Source of the DNA: Paludibacteraceae bacterium
GTDB lineage: Bacteria; Bacteroidota; Bacteroidia; Bacteroidales; Paludibacteraceae
Reading direction: 5' to 3'
Assembly: GCA_017551675.1 (NCBI GenBank)
Contig: JAFZLC010000013.1
Span: forward strand, 94,898-158,897
DNA: 64,000 nt
In this document: piece by piece, positions 25,040-34,895 of the stretch
Position numbering within the stretch: the first letter of the stretch is position 1
How the letters are laid out: every line of letters starts with the position of its first letter
Program-made: the position numbers and the translations under genes
The notes under the pieces: generated by a model
Told to the model about the DNA's origin: nothing
Seen by the model: only the letters and a program-made list of their open reading frames with translations
Database searches by the model: none

Positions 25040-25145
25040 CAAAGAACGAAGTACTTTCTGTTGTATATTTCCAAATTTGACATGGGAAGGTCCTTTGGAG
25101 AATTAATTATGGTTGAAGTTAAACAAGTTTAAAGATTATAGAAAA

Positions 25146-25721
25146 ATGAAGACCGATATAATACTGTCAGGTGTAGGTGGACAAGGAATCTTGTCTATTG
25201 CTGCTGTCATAGGTGAAGCAGCTGTAAAAAACAATTTATATATGAAGCAAGCAGAGGTTCACGGAATGAGTCAACGTGGTGGCGACGTGCAGTCAAACTT
25301 GCGTATTTCAGACCAACCTATTGCATCTGATTTGATTGCTAAGGGGGCTGCCGATTTGATTATCTCATTGGAACCAATGGAGGCTCTTCGTTATTTGCCT
25401 TATTTGAAGGAGGATGGTTGTGTAGTGACCAACAGTGCTCCGCTTATCAATATACCTGATTACCCTTCTATTGATGAGGTGCTCGCTGAAGTTAAAAAGG
25501 TGAAGAATCATGTGATCATTGATGTTGATTCTATTGCAAAAGAGGTAGGTTCACCTCGTGTATCAAACATCGTTATGTTGGGTGCTTCCCTTCCTTTCTT
25601 GGGTATTCCTTCTGAGATGGTAGAGGAGGGTATTCGCTCTATATTTGCTCGTAAGGGTGAGGATATCGTTAATATGAATTTAAAAGCATTGGCAGCAGGA
25701 AAGTCTGCTTCTGGTAAATAA
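25146..25721 (+). CDS. iorB: Indolepyruvate:ferredoxin oxidoreductase, beta subunit
   Basis: 191 aa from the ATG at 25146 (KTDIILSGVGGQGILSIAAVIGEAA is the canonical opening; an upstream ATG at 25113 would add an unconserved tail). QAEVHGMSQRGGDVQSNLRIS and DLIISLEPMEALRYLPYL are IorB hallmarks. The enzyme oxidises aryl pyruvates from aromatic amino acids to aryl-acetyl-CoA with ferredoxin. IorB alone is not active; it needs IorA (TPP and FeS). No iorA lies beside it, unlike the usual iorA-iorB order. An aminotransferase gene is divergent upstream. Confidence 0.93.
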   Translation: MKTDIILSGVGGQGILSIAAVIGEAAVKNNLYMKQAEVHGMSQRGGDVQSNLRISDQPIASDLIAKGAADLIISLEPMEALRYLPYLKEDGCVVTNSAPLINIPDYPSIDEVLAEVKKVKNHVIIDVDSIAKEVGSPRVSNIVMLGASLPFLGIPSEMVEEGIRSIFARKGEDIVNMNLKALAAGKSASGK

Positions 25722-25742
25722 TAGAATAATTGGTCTACTGAT

Positions 25743-26270
25743 ATGTTACAGCGTATTCAAACATTGTACATTGCGATTGCTTTTGCTTTGACATTTCTTT
25801 TGTTGTATATTCCCATGGCTGATTTGGATGTGACAGGTCTTACATCTGCAGCGGGAACCGTTTTGGCTGAAAAATATTCATATACGGCTGTCGGTGTGAA
25901 ACAATATCTTACAGATCCTAATTTTAGTGGTGCTGTAAGTGGTTATTATAGTCATTCTGTTGCGTTGTTGATTCTTGTTATTCTTATTCTGTTGATCGAT
26001 GTGCTCATCGTGGTACTCTATAAGAAAAGAATTCTTCAGATGAGAATCTGCATCTTCAATATTATGATGAACTTGGGCGTATATGCTCTGTTCTTCTTAT
26101 TTGTGATGACTACATCCAATGAGATTACTTCCTCCTTGGGTGTCTCTACTCCGATGAACTATCATCTGCCTCTCACTTTTCCAGTGATTAATTGTGTTCT
26201 CATTTATTTGGCCTTCCGTGCCATTCAAAAAGATGAGGCATTGGTTCGTTCACTTGATAGAATACGCTAA
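25743..26270 (+). CDS. DUF4293 family membrane protein
   Basis: 175 aa with four hydrophobic segments: IAIAFALTFLLLYIP near the N-terminus, VALLILVILILLIDVLIVVLY (about 76-96), IMMNLGVYALFFLFVM (about 107-122) and PVINCVLIYLAFRAI at the end. The opening MLQRIQTLYIAIAFA is typical of this Bacteroidetes-specific family of unknown function. It lies 21 bp after iorB, and its TAA shares its final A with the ATG of the next gene. Confidence 0.88.
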   Translation: MLQRIQTLYIAIAFALTFLLLYIPMADLDVTGLTSAAGTVLAEKYSYTAVGVKQYLTDPNFSGAVSGYYSHSVALLILVILILLIDVLIVVLYKKRILQMRICIFNIMMNLGVYALFFLFVMTTSNEITSSLGVSTPMNYHLPLTFPVINCVLIYLAFRAIQKDEALVRSLDRIR

Positions 26271-26785
26271 TGAATTTTGTAGGAGAAATAGTAACACTTC
26301 GTGCCGTTGAACCATCTGATGTGGATCTGCTCTACAAGTGGGAGAATGATGCTACATTATGGGGAGAGGGAAGTGCTATCGCTCCTTATTCCAAATATCA
26401 TTTACAATCGTATGTGGATACCGCTGGCGATATCTTCTCATTACGCCAAATGCGATTGATGATTGTTTCTAATCAAGAACAGGCTACCGTCGGTTGTGTC
26501 GATCTCATCGACTTTGAACCTCGCTTTGCAAGAGCAGAAGTGGCTGTCTTGGTTGATACTCCTTATCAAAATAAACGTTATGCAACGGAGGCTTTGAGAC
26601 TGATGAAAAATTATGCTTTTCGTTTCCTCTGTCTGCATCAGTTGTATGCGTATGTTGGAGAATTTAACAATGCTTCTTTGCGCCTTTTTACCTCTGCGGG
26701 CTTTCAGAAAACAGTCTTGCTGAAAGAGTGGTATCGTGATGAGGATTGGAAAAATTGTTGGTTGATGCAATTGATTAATGAATAA
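26270..26785 (+). CDS. GNAT-family N-acetyltransferase (RimJ/RimL type)
   Basis: 171 aa. VTLRAVEPSDVDLLYKWEND is the usual start of RimJ/RimL-like acetyltransferases. The acetyl-CoA-binding region is VLVDTPYQNKRYATEALRLMKNYAF, and YVGEFNNASLRLFTSAGF is motif B. The substrate is unknown: a ribosomal protein N-terminus, an aminoglycoside or a small amine are all possible. Start and stop are coupled to the DUF4293 gene by a 1-bp overlap. Confidence 0.9.
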   Translation: MNFVGEIVTLRAVEPSDVDLLYKWENDATLWGEGSAIAPYSKYHLQSYVDTAGDIFSLRQMRLMIVSNQEQATVGCVDLIDFEPRFARAEVAVLVDTPYQNKRYATEALRLMKNYAFRFLCLHQLYAYVGEFNNASLRLFTSAGFQKTVLLKEWYRDEDWKNCWLMQLINE

Positions 26786-26796
26786 AAAATATAGAT

Positions 26797-28092
26797 ATGT
26801 TAGATAAGAATGTGGTAAAATCGGTGATTGATAGTCTCAATTTGCCAGATTTTAGTAAGGCTACAATTCGTGAAATTGTAACAATTGCCAATAAGGTGGA
26901 AGCCTTGACGGGAGAGAAATATGTTCGTATGGAGATGGGTGTTCCAGGTTTCGCTCCAGACAAGATTGGTACAAAGGCTGAAATAGAAGCTCTTCAGGCG
27001 GGTGTCGCATCTAAGTATCCTATGTTGGATGGTCATCCTGAATTGAAAAAGCAAGCTTCTCGTTTTGTGAAGGCTTTTATTGATGTGGATGTTAATCCAG
27101 AAGGTTGTGTCCCTGTTTCTGGCTCTATGCAAGGTACTTACGCCTCTTTCTTGGTTTCTGGTCAATGTGATAAAAAGAAAGATACGGTCTTGTTTATCGA
27201 CCCTGGTTTCCCTGTTCAAAAGACTCAGCTGTTGGTTTTGGGTATGAAGTATGAATCCTTCGATATGTTCCAATACAGAGGTAAGGAGCTAATCGATAAG
27301 GTGGAGAGCTATTTGCAAAAAGGAAACATCTGTAACATTATCTATTCTAATCCGAACAATCCTTCTTGGTTCTGCTTGACAGAGGAAGAGTTGAAAGGTA
27401 TCGGTGAATTGGCTACAAAATATGATGTGATTGTGATGGAGGATTTGGCTTACTTCGCTATGGATTTCCGTAAGGATTTAAGTCAACCTTATAAAGCTCC
27501 TTTCCAACCAACGGTGGCTAAGTATACCGATAATTATATCTTATTAATATCCGGCTCGAAGGCATTCAGCTACGCTGGTCAACGTATCGGTGTGACTGCT
27601 ATCTCAAATAAAATTTTCCATCGTTTCTACCAAGGTTTGGCTGACCGCTATACAATTGGTGAGTTTGGTATGATTTTCGTCAACAGAATTCTTTATGTTC
27701 TCTCCTCTGGTACTTCCCATTCAGCTCAATATGCCTTGGCGGCTATGTTTAAGGCTGCTTGTGATGGTGAATACAACTTCTTGGAGACCGTTCGCGAATA
27801 CGGAAACCGTGCTGCTAAAATGAAAAAGATATTTATCGATAATGGTTTCCATATCGTTTATGATAAGGATATCGACCAAAATATCGGTGATGGTTTCTAT
27901 TTCACAGTTGGTTATAAGGATATGAAGGGTGGCGATTTGATGTATAAATTGCTCTTCTACGGAATCAGTGCCATTAGTTTGGATACTACAGGTAGTAAGC
28001 AACAAGGATTACGCGTTTGCACATCCTTTATTAAAGATAACCAATACGAAGATCTTCAAAATCGATTGGCTGAATTCGCTAAAGAAAACTAA
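26797..28092 (+). CDS. PLP-dependent aminotransferase (class I/II)
   Basis: 431 aa fold-type I enzyme, 11 bp after the acetyltransferase gene. The PLP lysine is in LLISGSKAFSYAGQRIGV; SNPNNPSW and MEDLAYFAMDFR carry the other cofactor contacts. VRMEMGVPGFAP and SGTSHSAQYALAAMFKA are strongly conserved in a Bacteroidales-typical group. The substrate is unassigned. It ends the operon iorB-DUF4293-GNAT-aminotransferase and could feed 2-oxoacids to ferredoxin oxidoreductases. Confidence 0.92.
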   Translation: MLDKNVVKSVIDSLNLPDFSKATIREIVTIANKVEALTGEKYVRMEMGVPGFAPDKIGTKAEIEALQAGVASKYPMLDGHPELKKQASRFVKAFIDVDVNPEGCVPVSGSMQGTYASFLVSGQCDKKKDTVLFIDPGFPVQKTQLLVLGMKYESFDMFQYRGKELIDKVESYLQKGNICNIIYSNPNNPSWFCLTEEELKGIGELATKYDVIVMEDLAYFAMDFRKDLSQPYKAPFQPTVAKYTDNYILLISGSKAFSYAGQRIGVTAISNKIFHRFYQGLADRYTIGEFGMIFVNRILYVLSSGTSHSAQYALAAMFKAACDGEYNFLETVREYGNRAAKMKKIFIDNGFHIVYDKDIDQNIGDGFYFTVGYKDMKGGDLMYKLLFYGISAISLDTTGSKQQGLRVCTSFIKDNQYEDLQNRLAEFAKEN

Positions 28093-28112
28093 TTTGTTTT
28101 TACCTATATTAG

Positions 28113-28147
28113 AAAAGGCTGTCCATATTGTTGGATGGCCTTTTTTG
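28113..28147 (+). terminator. Intrinsic terminator of the iorB operon
   Basis: Arms AAAGGCTGTCCA and TGGATGGCCTTT, with two internal G-U pairs, followed by a T run. Confidence 0.85.
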
Positions 28148-28174
28148 TCTTCTTGAAAGTTTCTTCTTGTATTA

Positions 28175-28205
28175 TTTGCAAGGAATGGAAATTTTATTAC
28201 TTTTG
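28175..28205 (+). promoter_or_regulatory. Promoter of the AAA ATPase gene
   Basis: TTTG (28175-28178), exactly 19 nt, TACTTTTG (28198-28205), 30 bp before the ATG. Confidence 0.8.
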
Positions 28206-28234
28206 CATTATTATAAAATAATAATTTGTAGTGT

Positions 28235-29359
28235 ATGCAGTCTAATCCGTTCATAATCAGTGGTTACGTCTCTTCTGAATATTTCTGTGATAGGGAAGCA
28301 GAGACGGAACGTCTATTGCATGAGGTTGAAAATGGCAATAACGTGGCAATCATAGCTACCCGTAGGATGGGAAAGAGTGGTTTGATCAGACATACCTTTC
28401 AGCGAAAGGAAGTCTCGTCGAACTATTATACTTTCTTTGTGGATATCTATTCGACAAGATCGTTGCGAGAATTTGTTTTTATGTTGAGTCGAGAGATACT
28501 AGAGAAGTTGAAACCGTATGGAATGAAGGCAATCCAAGGATTTTGGAACAGTGTTAAGTCGTTGCAGACTGGTATCTCTTTTAGTCCGATGGGGGAGCCA
28601 TCCTTTAATTTTCAGTTGGGTGATTTACGTCAATCGGAGAATACGTTGGATGAGATATTCAGCTATTTGAAACATGCGGACCGTCCATGTCTGGTGGCCA
28701 TCGATGAGTTTCAACAGATTGCTACTTATCCAGAGAAGAATGTGGAGGCTTTGTTGCGATCATACGTACAACAATGTGCGAATGCAAGGTTTATCTTCTC
28801 AGGTAGTCAGCGCCATACGATGGGTGTGATGTTTTCTAGTCCAGCGAGACCATTCTTCCAAAGTGTTTCTATGATGCATCTGGAGGCGATTGACGAAGAG
28901 AAATACAAAGTCTTTGCCTGCAATCATTTCGAAAAAAATGGTAAGAAGTTGCAACCAGAAGTCGTTTCGGAGGTGTTTCGTATTGCACAGGGAATCACAT
29001 GGTATGTTCAGAAACTTTTCAATACGTTATATGCTAAGACGGCGAAAGGGGAGACTTGTACGAAAGAGATGGTACAATCATCATTGGATGAGATCCTTTC
29101 AACTATGGATTATACCTATCGGGAGACGTTGTTTCGTATGCCAGAAAAACAGAAAGAGGTGTTCATTGCCATTGCTAAAGAGGGGCATGCTAAATCAATT
29201 ACATCAGGGGCCTTTATACATAAGTATCGATTGCCATCCTCCAGTATGGTTCAGTCGGCAGTGAAGGGATTGCTTGAACGTGATTATCTTACCTATGAGC
29301 AAGGAGAGTATTCGGTGTATGATCTTTTTTTGACATATTGGATTCAAAAGAATTATTAA
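28235..29359 (+). CDS. AAA+ ATPase (ATPase domain 2, STAND-like)
   Basis: 374 aa. The N-terminal FIISGYVSSEYFCDREAETERL precedes a Walker A, ATRRMGKSGL (about 43-52). Walker B is CLVAIDEFQQI (about 150-160), followed by a sensor-1 region FIFSGSQRHTMG. The C-terminal 100 residues (KQKEVFIAIAKEGHAKSITS, SSMVQSAVKGLLERDYL) look like a winged helix. Such solitary P-loop ATPases are common in Bacteroidetes and archaea and have no established function. It has its own promoter and is monocistronic. Confidence 0.88.
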   Translation: MQSNPFIISGYVSSEYFCDREAETERLLHEVENGNNVAIIATRRMGKSGLIRHTFQRKEVSSNYYTFFVDIYSTRSLREFVFMLSREILEKLKPYGMKAIQGFWNSVKSLQTGISFSPMGEPSFNFQLGDLRQSENTLDEIFSYLKHADRPCLVAIDEFQQIATYPEKNVEALLRSYVQQCANARFIFSGSQRHTMGVMFSSPARPFFQSVSMMHLEAIDEEKYKVFACNHFEKNGKKLQPEVVSEVFRIAQGITWYVQKLFNTLYAKTAKGETCTKEMVQSSLDEILSTMDYTYRETLFRMPEKQKEVFIAIAKEGHAKSITSGAFIHKYRLPSSSMVQSAVKGLLERDYLTYEQGEYSVYDLFLTYWIQKNY

Positions 29360-29444
29360 TATCAACCTATTGTTACACTAACTCTATTAATAAAATATGG
29401 GTAATATGGTTAATTTTAGTGACAAATGCGTTTTGTTTTCAAAA

Positions 29445-29485
29445 AAAAAGTGTGCCAAAATTGAATTTCGACACACTCTTTTTCA
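29445..29485. terminator. Bidirectional terminator between the AAA ATPase gene and clpC
   Basis: AGTGTG (29449-29454) and CACACT (29472-29477), with an A run on the left and a T run on the right, so it can end transcripts from both convergent genes. Confidence 0.8.
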
Positions 29486-29502
29486 GTTAGTATGAGTTGA
29501 GG

Positions 29503-31992
29503 CTATACCTTGCATTGTATAGCTTTTTTCTCTTCGTCGTAATCGATGGTGATGGTGTCACCTTGTTTGATTTTGTTTGCTAACAAGACCTCAGCCACTT
29601 CATCCTCAACATATTTTTGAATGGCACGTTTCAATGGTCTGGCACCGAATTGAATATCGTATCCTTTTTCGGAGATAAAGTCTTTTGCCTTTTCTGTTAG
29701 CGACAGATGATAGCCCATTTTCTCGATTCTCTCGTAGACGCTCTTCAATTCCAAATCGATGATTTTGAAGATGGACTCTTTCTGAAGTTGATCGAACATG
29801 ATGATGTCATCAATACGGTTCAAGAATTCAGGAGAGAATGTCTTATTCAAAGCTTTTTGAATGACGCTATGAGCGAATTGTTTGTCTTCCAAGTTTACTG
29901 TCATGGAGAAACCAACACCCTTTCCGAAGTCCTTTAACTGACGTGTTCCCACGTTGGAAGTCATGATGATGATTGTGTTTTTGAAGTCTACCTGACGACC
30001 TAAACTATCAGTCAAGCGACCCTCGTCGAGGACTTGAAGTAATAGGTTGAAGACATCGGCGTGAGCTTTCTCAATCTCATCAAGTAGGATGATGGAGTAG
30101 GGCTTACGTCTGACACGTTCAGTCAGTTGTCCACCCTCTTCATAACCGACATATCCTGGAGGTGCTCCAATCAGTCTTGAAACGGAGAATTTCTCCATGT
30201 ATTCACTCATATCAATACGGATAAGAGCGTCGGTGGAGTTGAACATCTCTTTTGCCAACATTTTTGCCAAATAGGTTTTACCGACACCTGTTGGACCCAC
30301 GAAGATAAACGATCCGATAGGACGGTTAGGGTCTTTCAATCCGATTCGACTACGTTGGATGGATTTGACGATTTTAGTGACAGCATCGTCTTGTCCGATG
30401 ACTTGTCCGATGAGTTTTTCACTCATGTGACGAAGTTTCTCGCTCTCTTCTTGAGCGATATTTTGAATAGGAACGCCTGACATCATGGAGATGACCATTT
30501 TCACCTGTTCTTCATCCACGTTTTGGCGTTCATTTTTCATTTCATTTTGCCATTCAATCTTAGCATCTTCAATGGCTTGAGTGCATTGTTTCTCTTGGTC
30601 GCGATAGTTAGCCGCCAATTCAAAATCTTGATCGGAGACAGCCTTTTCTTTAAGTTCTTTGAATTGTTGTCTTTTCTTCTCAAGGTCAGTGATTGAGTTA
30701 GGCATCGTCACGTTAGAGATGTGAGTGCGGGCACCCGCTTCATCGAGAGCATCAATAGCCTTGTCTGGGAAGGAACGGTCTGTGATGTATCGTTCCGTAT
30801 ATTTGACGCACGCTTTAAGCGCCTCTTCCGTGTAGGTTACGTAGTGGTGGTCTTCATAACGTTCTTTGATGTTATGAAGGATTTGTAGGGTTTCCTCTGC
30901 GGTAGTAGGTTCCACCAGCACTTTTTGGAAGCGACGTTCCAATGCACCATCCTTCTCGATGTGTTCACGATATTCGTTAAGCGTGGTAGCACCGATGCAT
31001 TGAATATCGCCTCTAGCCAAAGCAGGTTTCAGAATGTTGGCAGCATCTAGAGAACCAGGGGACGAACCAGCACCAACGATTGTATGAATCTCGTCGATGA
31101 ATAAGATGACATCCGGATTCTTTTTCAGTTCGTTGATGATGGATTTGATTCTTTCCTCGAATTGTCCGCGGTATTTTGTGCCAGCTACAACCGAAGCCAT
31201 ATCCAAAGAGATGATCTTCTTGTTGAATAGAACGTGAGAAGTCTTACGATCGACAATTCGTTGAGCGAGTCCCTCAACGATAGCCGACTTACCAACGCCA
31301 GGTTCACCAATGAGCACAGGGTTGTTTTTCTTCCTTCTGCTCAATATTTGGCATACACGTTCGATCTCTTTTTCTCTGCCCACAACGGGGTCGAGCAGAC
31401 CATTCTCAGCAGATTTGGTCAGATTGCTACCGAAACTGTCTAAAACTGGGGTAGAAGAGCCGATTTTGTTTTCTTCCGTTGGATTACTAGTAGCTTTGCC
31501 AGAAGCATTGTTGTTCTCTTCCGGTTTGGAGTCACTTTCATCCACGAACATATTTTTCACGTTTCCGTTGGTCAAATAGTTCTGAATACTTTTGTAAGTG
31601 ACATTTTCGCTGAGTAGCACCTGAGCAGCTACGTTTGTATTATCTTTCATAATAGCCAAGAGAAGGTGTACGGTCTCTTGCACTTGACTTTTGTACAAGC
31701 GAGATTCCAGCGCCATCAGTTTGAGTATTTTTTCTGCTGATTTGATGAGAGGTATTTCGTTTGATTCAGAAACTTCTGTTTCAGAGCGAAGTTTATCATC
31801 CAACGTCTCTTTCACATATTTCAAATCAACTTGCAAGTATTTCAATATATCGACGGCGAGGCCTTCACCACTTCGTAAAATTCCCAGTAGGAGATGTTCT
31901 GGCCCGATGAAGTTATTGCCCAAACGAATGGCTTCATCACGGCTATACATAAGCACCTCTTTTACACCTTGTGAATAACTTGTCGTGTCCAT
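29503..31992 (-). CDS. clpC: ATP-dependent Clp protease ATP-binding subunit ClpC
   Basis: 829 aa Hsp100 unfoldase that feeds ClpP or refolds proteins in the cytoplasm. The start is placed at 31992 (MDTTSYSQGVKEVLMYSRDEA), since the 14 residues upstream are unconserved. There are two Clp_N repeats, then D1 with Walker A GEPGVGKSAIVEG and D2 with GPTGVGKTYLAK. A UVR-like segment (EKKRQQFKELKEKAVSDQDF) between them marks ClpC/ClpA-like rather than ClpB, which has a longer coiled coil. QFGARPLKRAIQKYVEDEVAE closes the C-terminal domain. It is divergent from gyrA. Confidence 0.93.
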   Translation of the reverse strand: MDTTSYSQGVKEVLMYSRDEAIRLGNNFIGPEHLLLGILRSGEGLAVDILKYLQVDLKYVKETLDDKLRSETEVSESNEIPLIKSAEKILKLMALESRLYKSQVQETVHLLLAIMKDNTNVAAQVLLSENVTYKSIQNYLTNGNVKNMFVDESDSKPEENNNASGKATSNPTEENKIGSSTPVLDSFGSNLTKSAENGLLDPVVGREKEIERVCQILSRRKKNNPVLIGEPGVGKSAIVEGLAQRIVDRKTSHVLFNKKIISLDMASVVAGTKYRGQFEERIKSIINELKKNPDVILFIDEIHTIVGAGSSPGSLDAANILKPALARGDIQCIGATTLNEYREHIEKDGALERRFQKVLVEPTTAEETLQILHNIKERYEDHHYVTYTEEALKACVKYTERYITDRSFPDKAIDALDEAGARTHISNVTMPNSITDLEKKRQQFKELKEKAVSDQDFELAANYRDQEKQCTQAIEDAKIEWQNEMKNERQNVDEEQVKMVISMMSGVPIQNIAQEESEKLRHMSEKLIGQVIGQDDAVTKIVKSIQRSRIGLKDPNRPIGSFIFVGPTGVGKTYLAKMLAKEMFNSTDALIRIDMSEYMEKFSVSRLIGAPPGYVGYEEGGQLTERVRRKPYSIILLDEIEKAHADVFNLLLQVLDEGRLTDSLGRQVDFKNTIIIMTSNVGTRQLKDFGKGVGFSMTVNLEDKQFAHSVIQKALNKTFSPEFLNRIDDIIMFDQLQKESIFKIIDLELKSVYERIEKMGYHLSLTEKAKDFISEKGYDIQFGARPLKRAIQKYVEDEVAEVLLANKIKQGDTITIDYDEEKKAIQCKV

Positions 31993-32338
31993 AACTATAA
32001 TTGTATGCTTGTTGTTATCTACATTTTTTTGCAAATATATAATAATCTTATGCCAATAAGTGCTTTTTTCGGGCGTTAATCTGCAAATTGTTGAAAACTA
32101 ATTTAGAATGAATCCTCTGTTCCTGTTGAGTGTTTGATGCGATAATTTTGATGTTTCTGAAAGTAATGAAACGTCAATTGAAAAGAGGGTGAAAAATTGT
32201 TGAAAATATAAGTGTTTAAGGGTTAGAACAAAAGGGGTTATATTTCATATAATGTTAAAAATTTTTTTGTCCCTATTAGATTTTTTTTGTAATTTTATGC
32301 GTTTTTAGTAACGAGTAATTATATTATAAAAATAGATA
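31993..32338. other. 346-bp divergent intergenic region between clpC and gyrA
   Basis: It holds a clpC -7 element at 32032-32039 (TATATTTG on the minus strand, 40 bp before its ATG). A possible gyrA -7 element, TAATTTTG, is at 32143-32150. Neither has an exact -33 box. The 180 bp before gyrA are A/T-rich with T tracts and no coding sense or strong hairpin was seen. Confidence 0.5.
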
Positions 32339-34870
32339 ATGGAAGATCAAGACAGAATTATCAAAATTGATATTGATGAAGAGATGAGATCCTCGTACAT
32401 CGACTATTCGATGTCAGTAATTGTCTCGCGTGCCTTGCCTGATGTGCGTGATGGTTTTAAGCCTGTGCACCGTCGTGTGTTGTTTGGTATGAATGAGTTG
32501 GGTTTGACCTTTAATAAGCCAACAAAAAAATCAGCGAGAATCGTAGGAGAGGTGTTAGGAAAGTATCACCCACATGGAGATTCCTCCGTTTATGGTACGT
32601 TGGTCCGTATGGCGCAAGATTGGACGTTACGTTATCCGCTTGTGTTCGGACAAGGAAACTTTGGTTCCATAGATGGTGATTCTGCAGCGGCTATGCGTTA
32701 TACTGAGGCAAAGCTCAGTCGCATATCTGAGGATATAATGATCGATCTTGATAAAGAAACTGTTGATTTTCAAGACAATTTTGATGGAGAGCATCAGGAA
32801 CCGACTGTTATGCCTACCCGTATTCCTCAATTGCTGGTAAATGGTGCGTCTGGTATCGCTGTTGGTATGGCTACCAATATGGCGCCACACAATCTATCCG
32901 ACACGATTGATGCCATTGTCGCATATGTTGACAATAAAGATGTTGACATTGAGGATTTGATAAAACTGATAAAAGCACCTGATTTCCCTACAGGTGGTAT
33001 CATCTATGGATATTCTGGCGTGCGTGATTCTTATTTGACGGGTCGTGGACGTGTAGTTATTCGTGCTAAATGTGAAATTGAGACAGACGAGTCACACGAT
33101 AAGATCGTTGTTCGTGAGATACCTTATCAAATTAATAGAAGTGAGTTGATTACTTCTATAGCAGATATGGTGAATGAAAAACGTATCGAGGGCATTTCAA
33201 ACATCAATGATGAGTCAGACCACGAAGGTATGCGTATCGTTATCGATGTGAAGAGAGATGCCAATAGTCAGGTTGTCTTAAATAAATTATATAAGTATTC
33301 CGCTTTGCAGTCATCGTTCAGTGTTAACAACATTGCATTGGTGCACGGTCGTCCGAAATTGTTAAACTTGAAGGATTTGATTGCGGAGTTTGTTGCTCAT
33401 CGTATGGATGTGGTGACGCGTCGTACTTTGTTCGAATTGCGTGAGGCAGAGAAACGTGCTCATATCTTGGAGGCGTTGATCGTAGCTGTGGATAATTTGG
33501 ATGAGGTGATTCAGATTATTCGTTCATCTAAGACGGTAGAGGAGTCAAGACAACGTTTGATGGATCGTTTCAACTTCGATTTGGAACAAGCTAAGGCCAT
33601 CGTTGAGATGCGTTTGCGTCAGTTGGTTGCTTTGGCTATCGAGGAACTTCGTGCTGAGTATGCAGAGTTGATGAAGTTAATTGATCACTTGAAGGCTGTT
33701 TTGGCAAGCGAAGAGATGAGAATGCAGATCATTAAGGATGAATTGCTTGAGGTGAAAGAGAAATATGGAGATGAGCGTAGAACTCAGATCATGTTTACTG
33801 CTGAAGAGTTCAATCCTGAAGATTTCTATTCAGATGATGAGATGGTTTTGACTGTTTCTCATTTGGGTTATATCAAGAGAACTCCATTGGCAGAGTTCAA
33901 ATCACAAAACAGAGGTGGTGTAGGTTCGAAGGGAAGTGCTGCGCGTGATGCAGACTTCATTGAATATATCTATTCTGCTTCTATGCATAATACCTTATTG
34001 TTCTTTACTCAGAAGGGTCGTTGCTATTGGCAGAAAGTTTATGAGATTCCTGAAGGTGCTAAGAATGCTAAGGGACGTGCAATTCAGAATTTGTTGAACA
34101 TTGATTCCGATGATAAGATCAATGCTCTAATCTGTGTGAAGACGTTGAATGATGAAGAGTTTAATAAGAGTCATAACATTATCTTCTGTACGAAGAATGG
34201 AGTTGTTAAGAAGACATCATTGGAGGCTTATTCAAGACCTCGTGCAAATGGTGTGAATGCAATCTTGATTCGTGAGGATGACAAGGTGATCGATGTATGT
34301 TTGACTGATGGTAATTCAGAAATCATTTTGGCTAATAAACATGGAAAGGCTATTAGATTCAACGAGTCTAAGGTTCGTCAGATGGGTCGTGTTTCTACAG
34401 GTGTTAAAGGTATGACATTGGATGGACCTGATGATGAGGTGATAGGAATGATTGTCATAGAGGATCCTCAGAAGGAGACTATCTTGGTAGTTTCTGATCA
34501 AGGTTATGGAAAACGTTCTGACATCGAGGATTACAGAATCACTAATCGTGGTGGTAAGGGTGTTAAGACATTGAACATTACCGATAAGACAGGACAGTTG
34601 ATTGCTATTAAGAGCGTTACAGATGAGAATGATTTGATGATCATTAACAAATCGGGTATCACTATCCGTCTATGCATGTCTGAGGTGAGAGTACAAGGAC
34701 GTGCTACACAAGGCGTTCGCTTGATCAATTTGACCAAGAAGAATGACCAAATAGCTTCTGTATGTAAGGTGATTCATTCGGATGAGGAAGAGGAGAATGA
34801 AGAAGATGTGATTGATAAGGTGGATGACAAAGGAGAGAATGATGAATCCGCAAATAATGATAACAAGTAA
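32339..34870 (+). CDS. gyrA: DNA gyrase subunit A
   Basis: Cuts and rejoins DNA in the gyrase A2B2 complex that introduces negative supercoils. 843 aa. The catalytic tyrosine is Y121 in [11 protein letters not shown]. The quinolone-resistance region reads [19 protein letters not shown]: the serine equivalent to E. coli Ser83 is kept (S82), while the Asp87 position is Gly86. The GyrA box fits [11 protein letters not shown] near 523. Six beta-pinwheel repeats fill the C-terminal half, which ends in an acidic tail ([12 protein letters not shown]). The TPR gene follows after 25 bp. Confidence 0.98.
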   Translation: MEDQDRIIKIDIDEEMRSSYIDYSMSVIVSRALPDVRDGFKPVHRRVLFGMNELGLTFNKPTKKSARIVGEVLGKYHPHGDSSVYGTLVRMAQDWTLRYPLVFGQGNFGSIDGDSAAAMRYTEAKLSRISEDIMIDLDKETVDFQDNFDGEHQEPTVMPTRIPQLLVNGASGIAVGMATNMAPHNLSDTIDAIVAYVDNKDVDIEDLIKLIKAPDFPTGGIIYGYSGVRDSYLTGRGRVVIRAKCEIETDESHDKIVVREIPYQINRSELITSIADMVNEKRIEGISNINDESDHEGMRIVIDVKRDANSQVVLNKLYKYSALQSSFSVNNIALVHGRPKLLNLKDLIAEFVAHRMDVVTRRTLFELREAEKRAHILEALIVAVDNLDEVIQIIRSSKTVEESRQRLMDRFNFDLEQAKAIVEMRLRQLVALAIEELRAEYAELMKLIDHLKAVLASEEMRMQIIKDELLEVKEKYGDERRTQIMFTAEEFNPEDFYSDDEMVLTVSHLGYIKRTPLAEFKSQNRGGVGSKGSAARDADFIEYIYSASMHNTLLFFTQKGRCYWQKVYEIPEGAKNAKGRAIQNLLNIDSDDKINALICVKTLNDEEFNKSHNIIFCTKNGVVKKTSLEAYSRPRANGVNAILIREDDKVIDVCLTDGNSEIILANKHGKAIRFNESKVRQMGRVSTGVKGMTLDGPDDEVIGMIVIEDPQKETILVVSDQGYGKRSDIEDYRITNRGGKGVKTLNITDKTGQLIAIKSVTDENDLMIINKSGITIRLCMSEVRVQGRATQGVRLINLTKKNDQIASVCKVIHSDEEEENEEDVIDKVDDKGENDESANNDNK

Positions 34871-34895
34871 TAATAACAATTAATACAATTTTAAA

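Noticed and set aside
29503..31992. Calling the Hsp100 gene clpB
   Set aside because: The middle region is short and contains a UVR-like segment rather than the long ClpB coiled coil, and Clp_N repeats match ClpC.
32579..32600. Gly at the E. coli Asp87 position of GyrA as a quinolone-resistance mutation
   Set aside because: This position varies naturally among Bacteroidetes GyrA proteins and the key serine (S82) is unchanged, so it cannot be called a resistance change.
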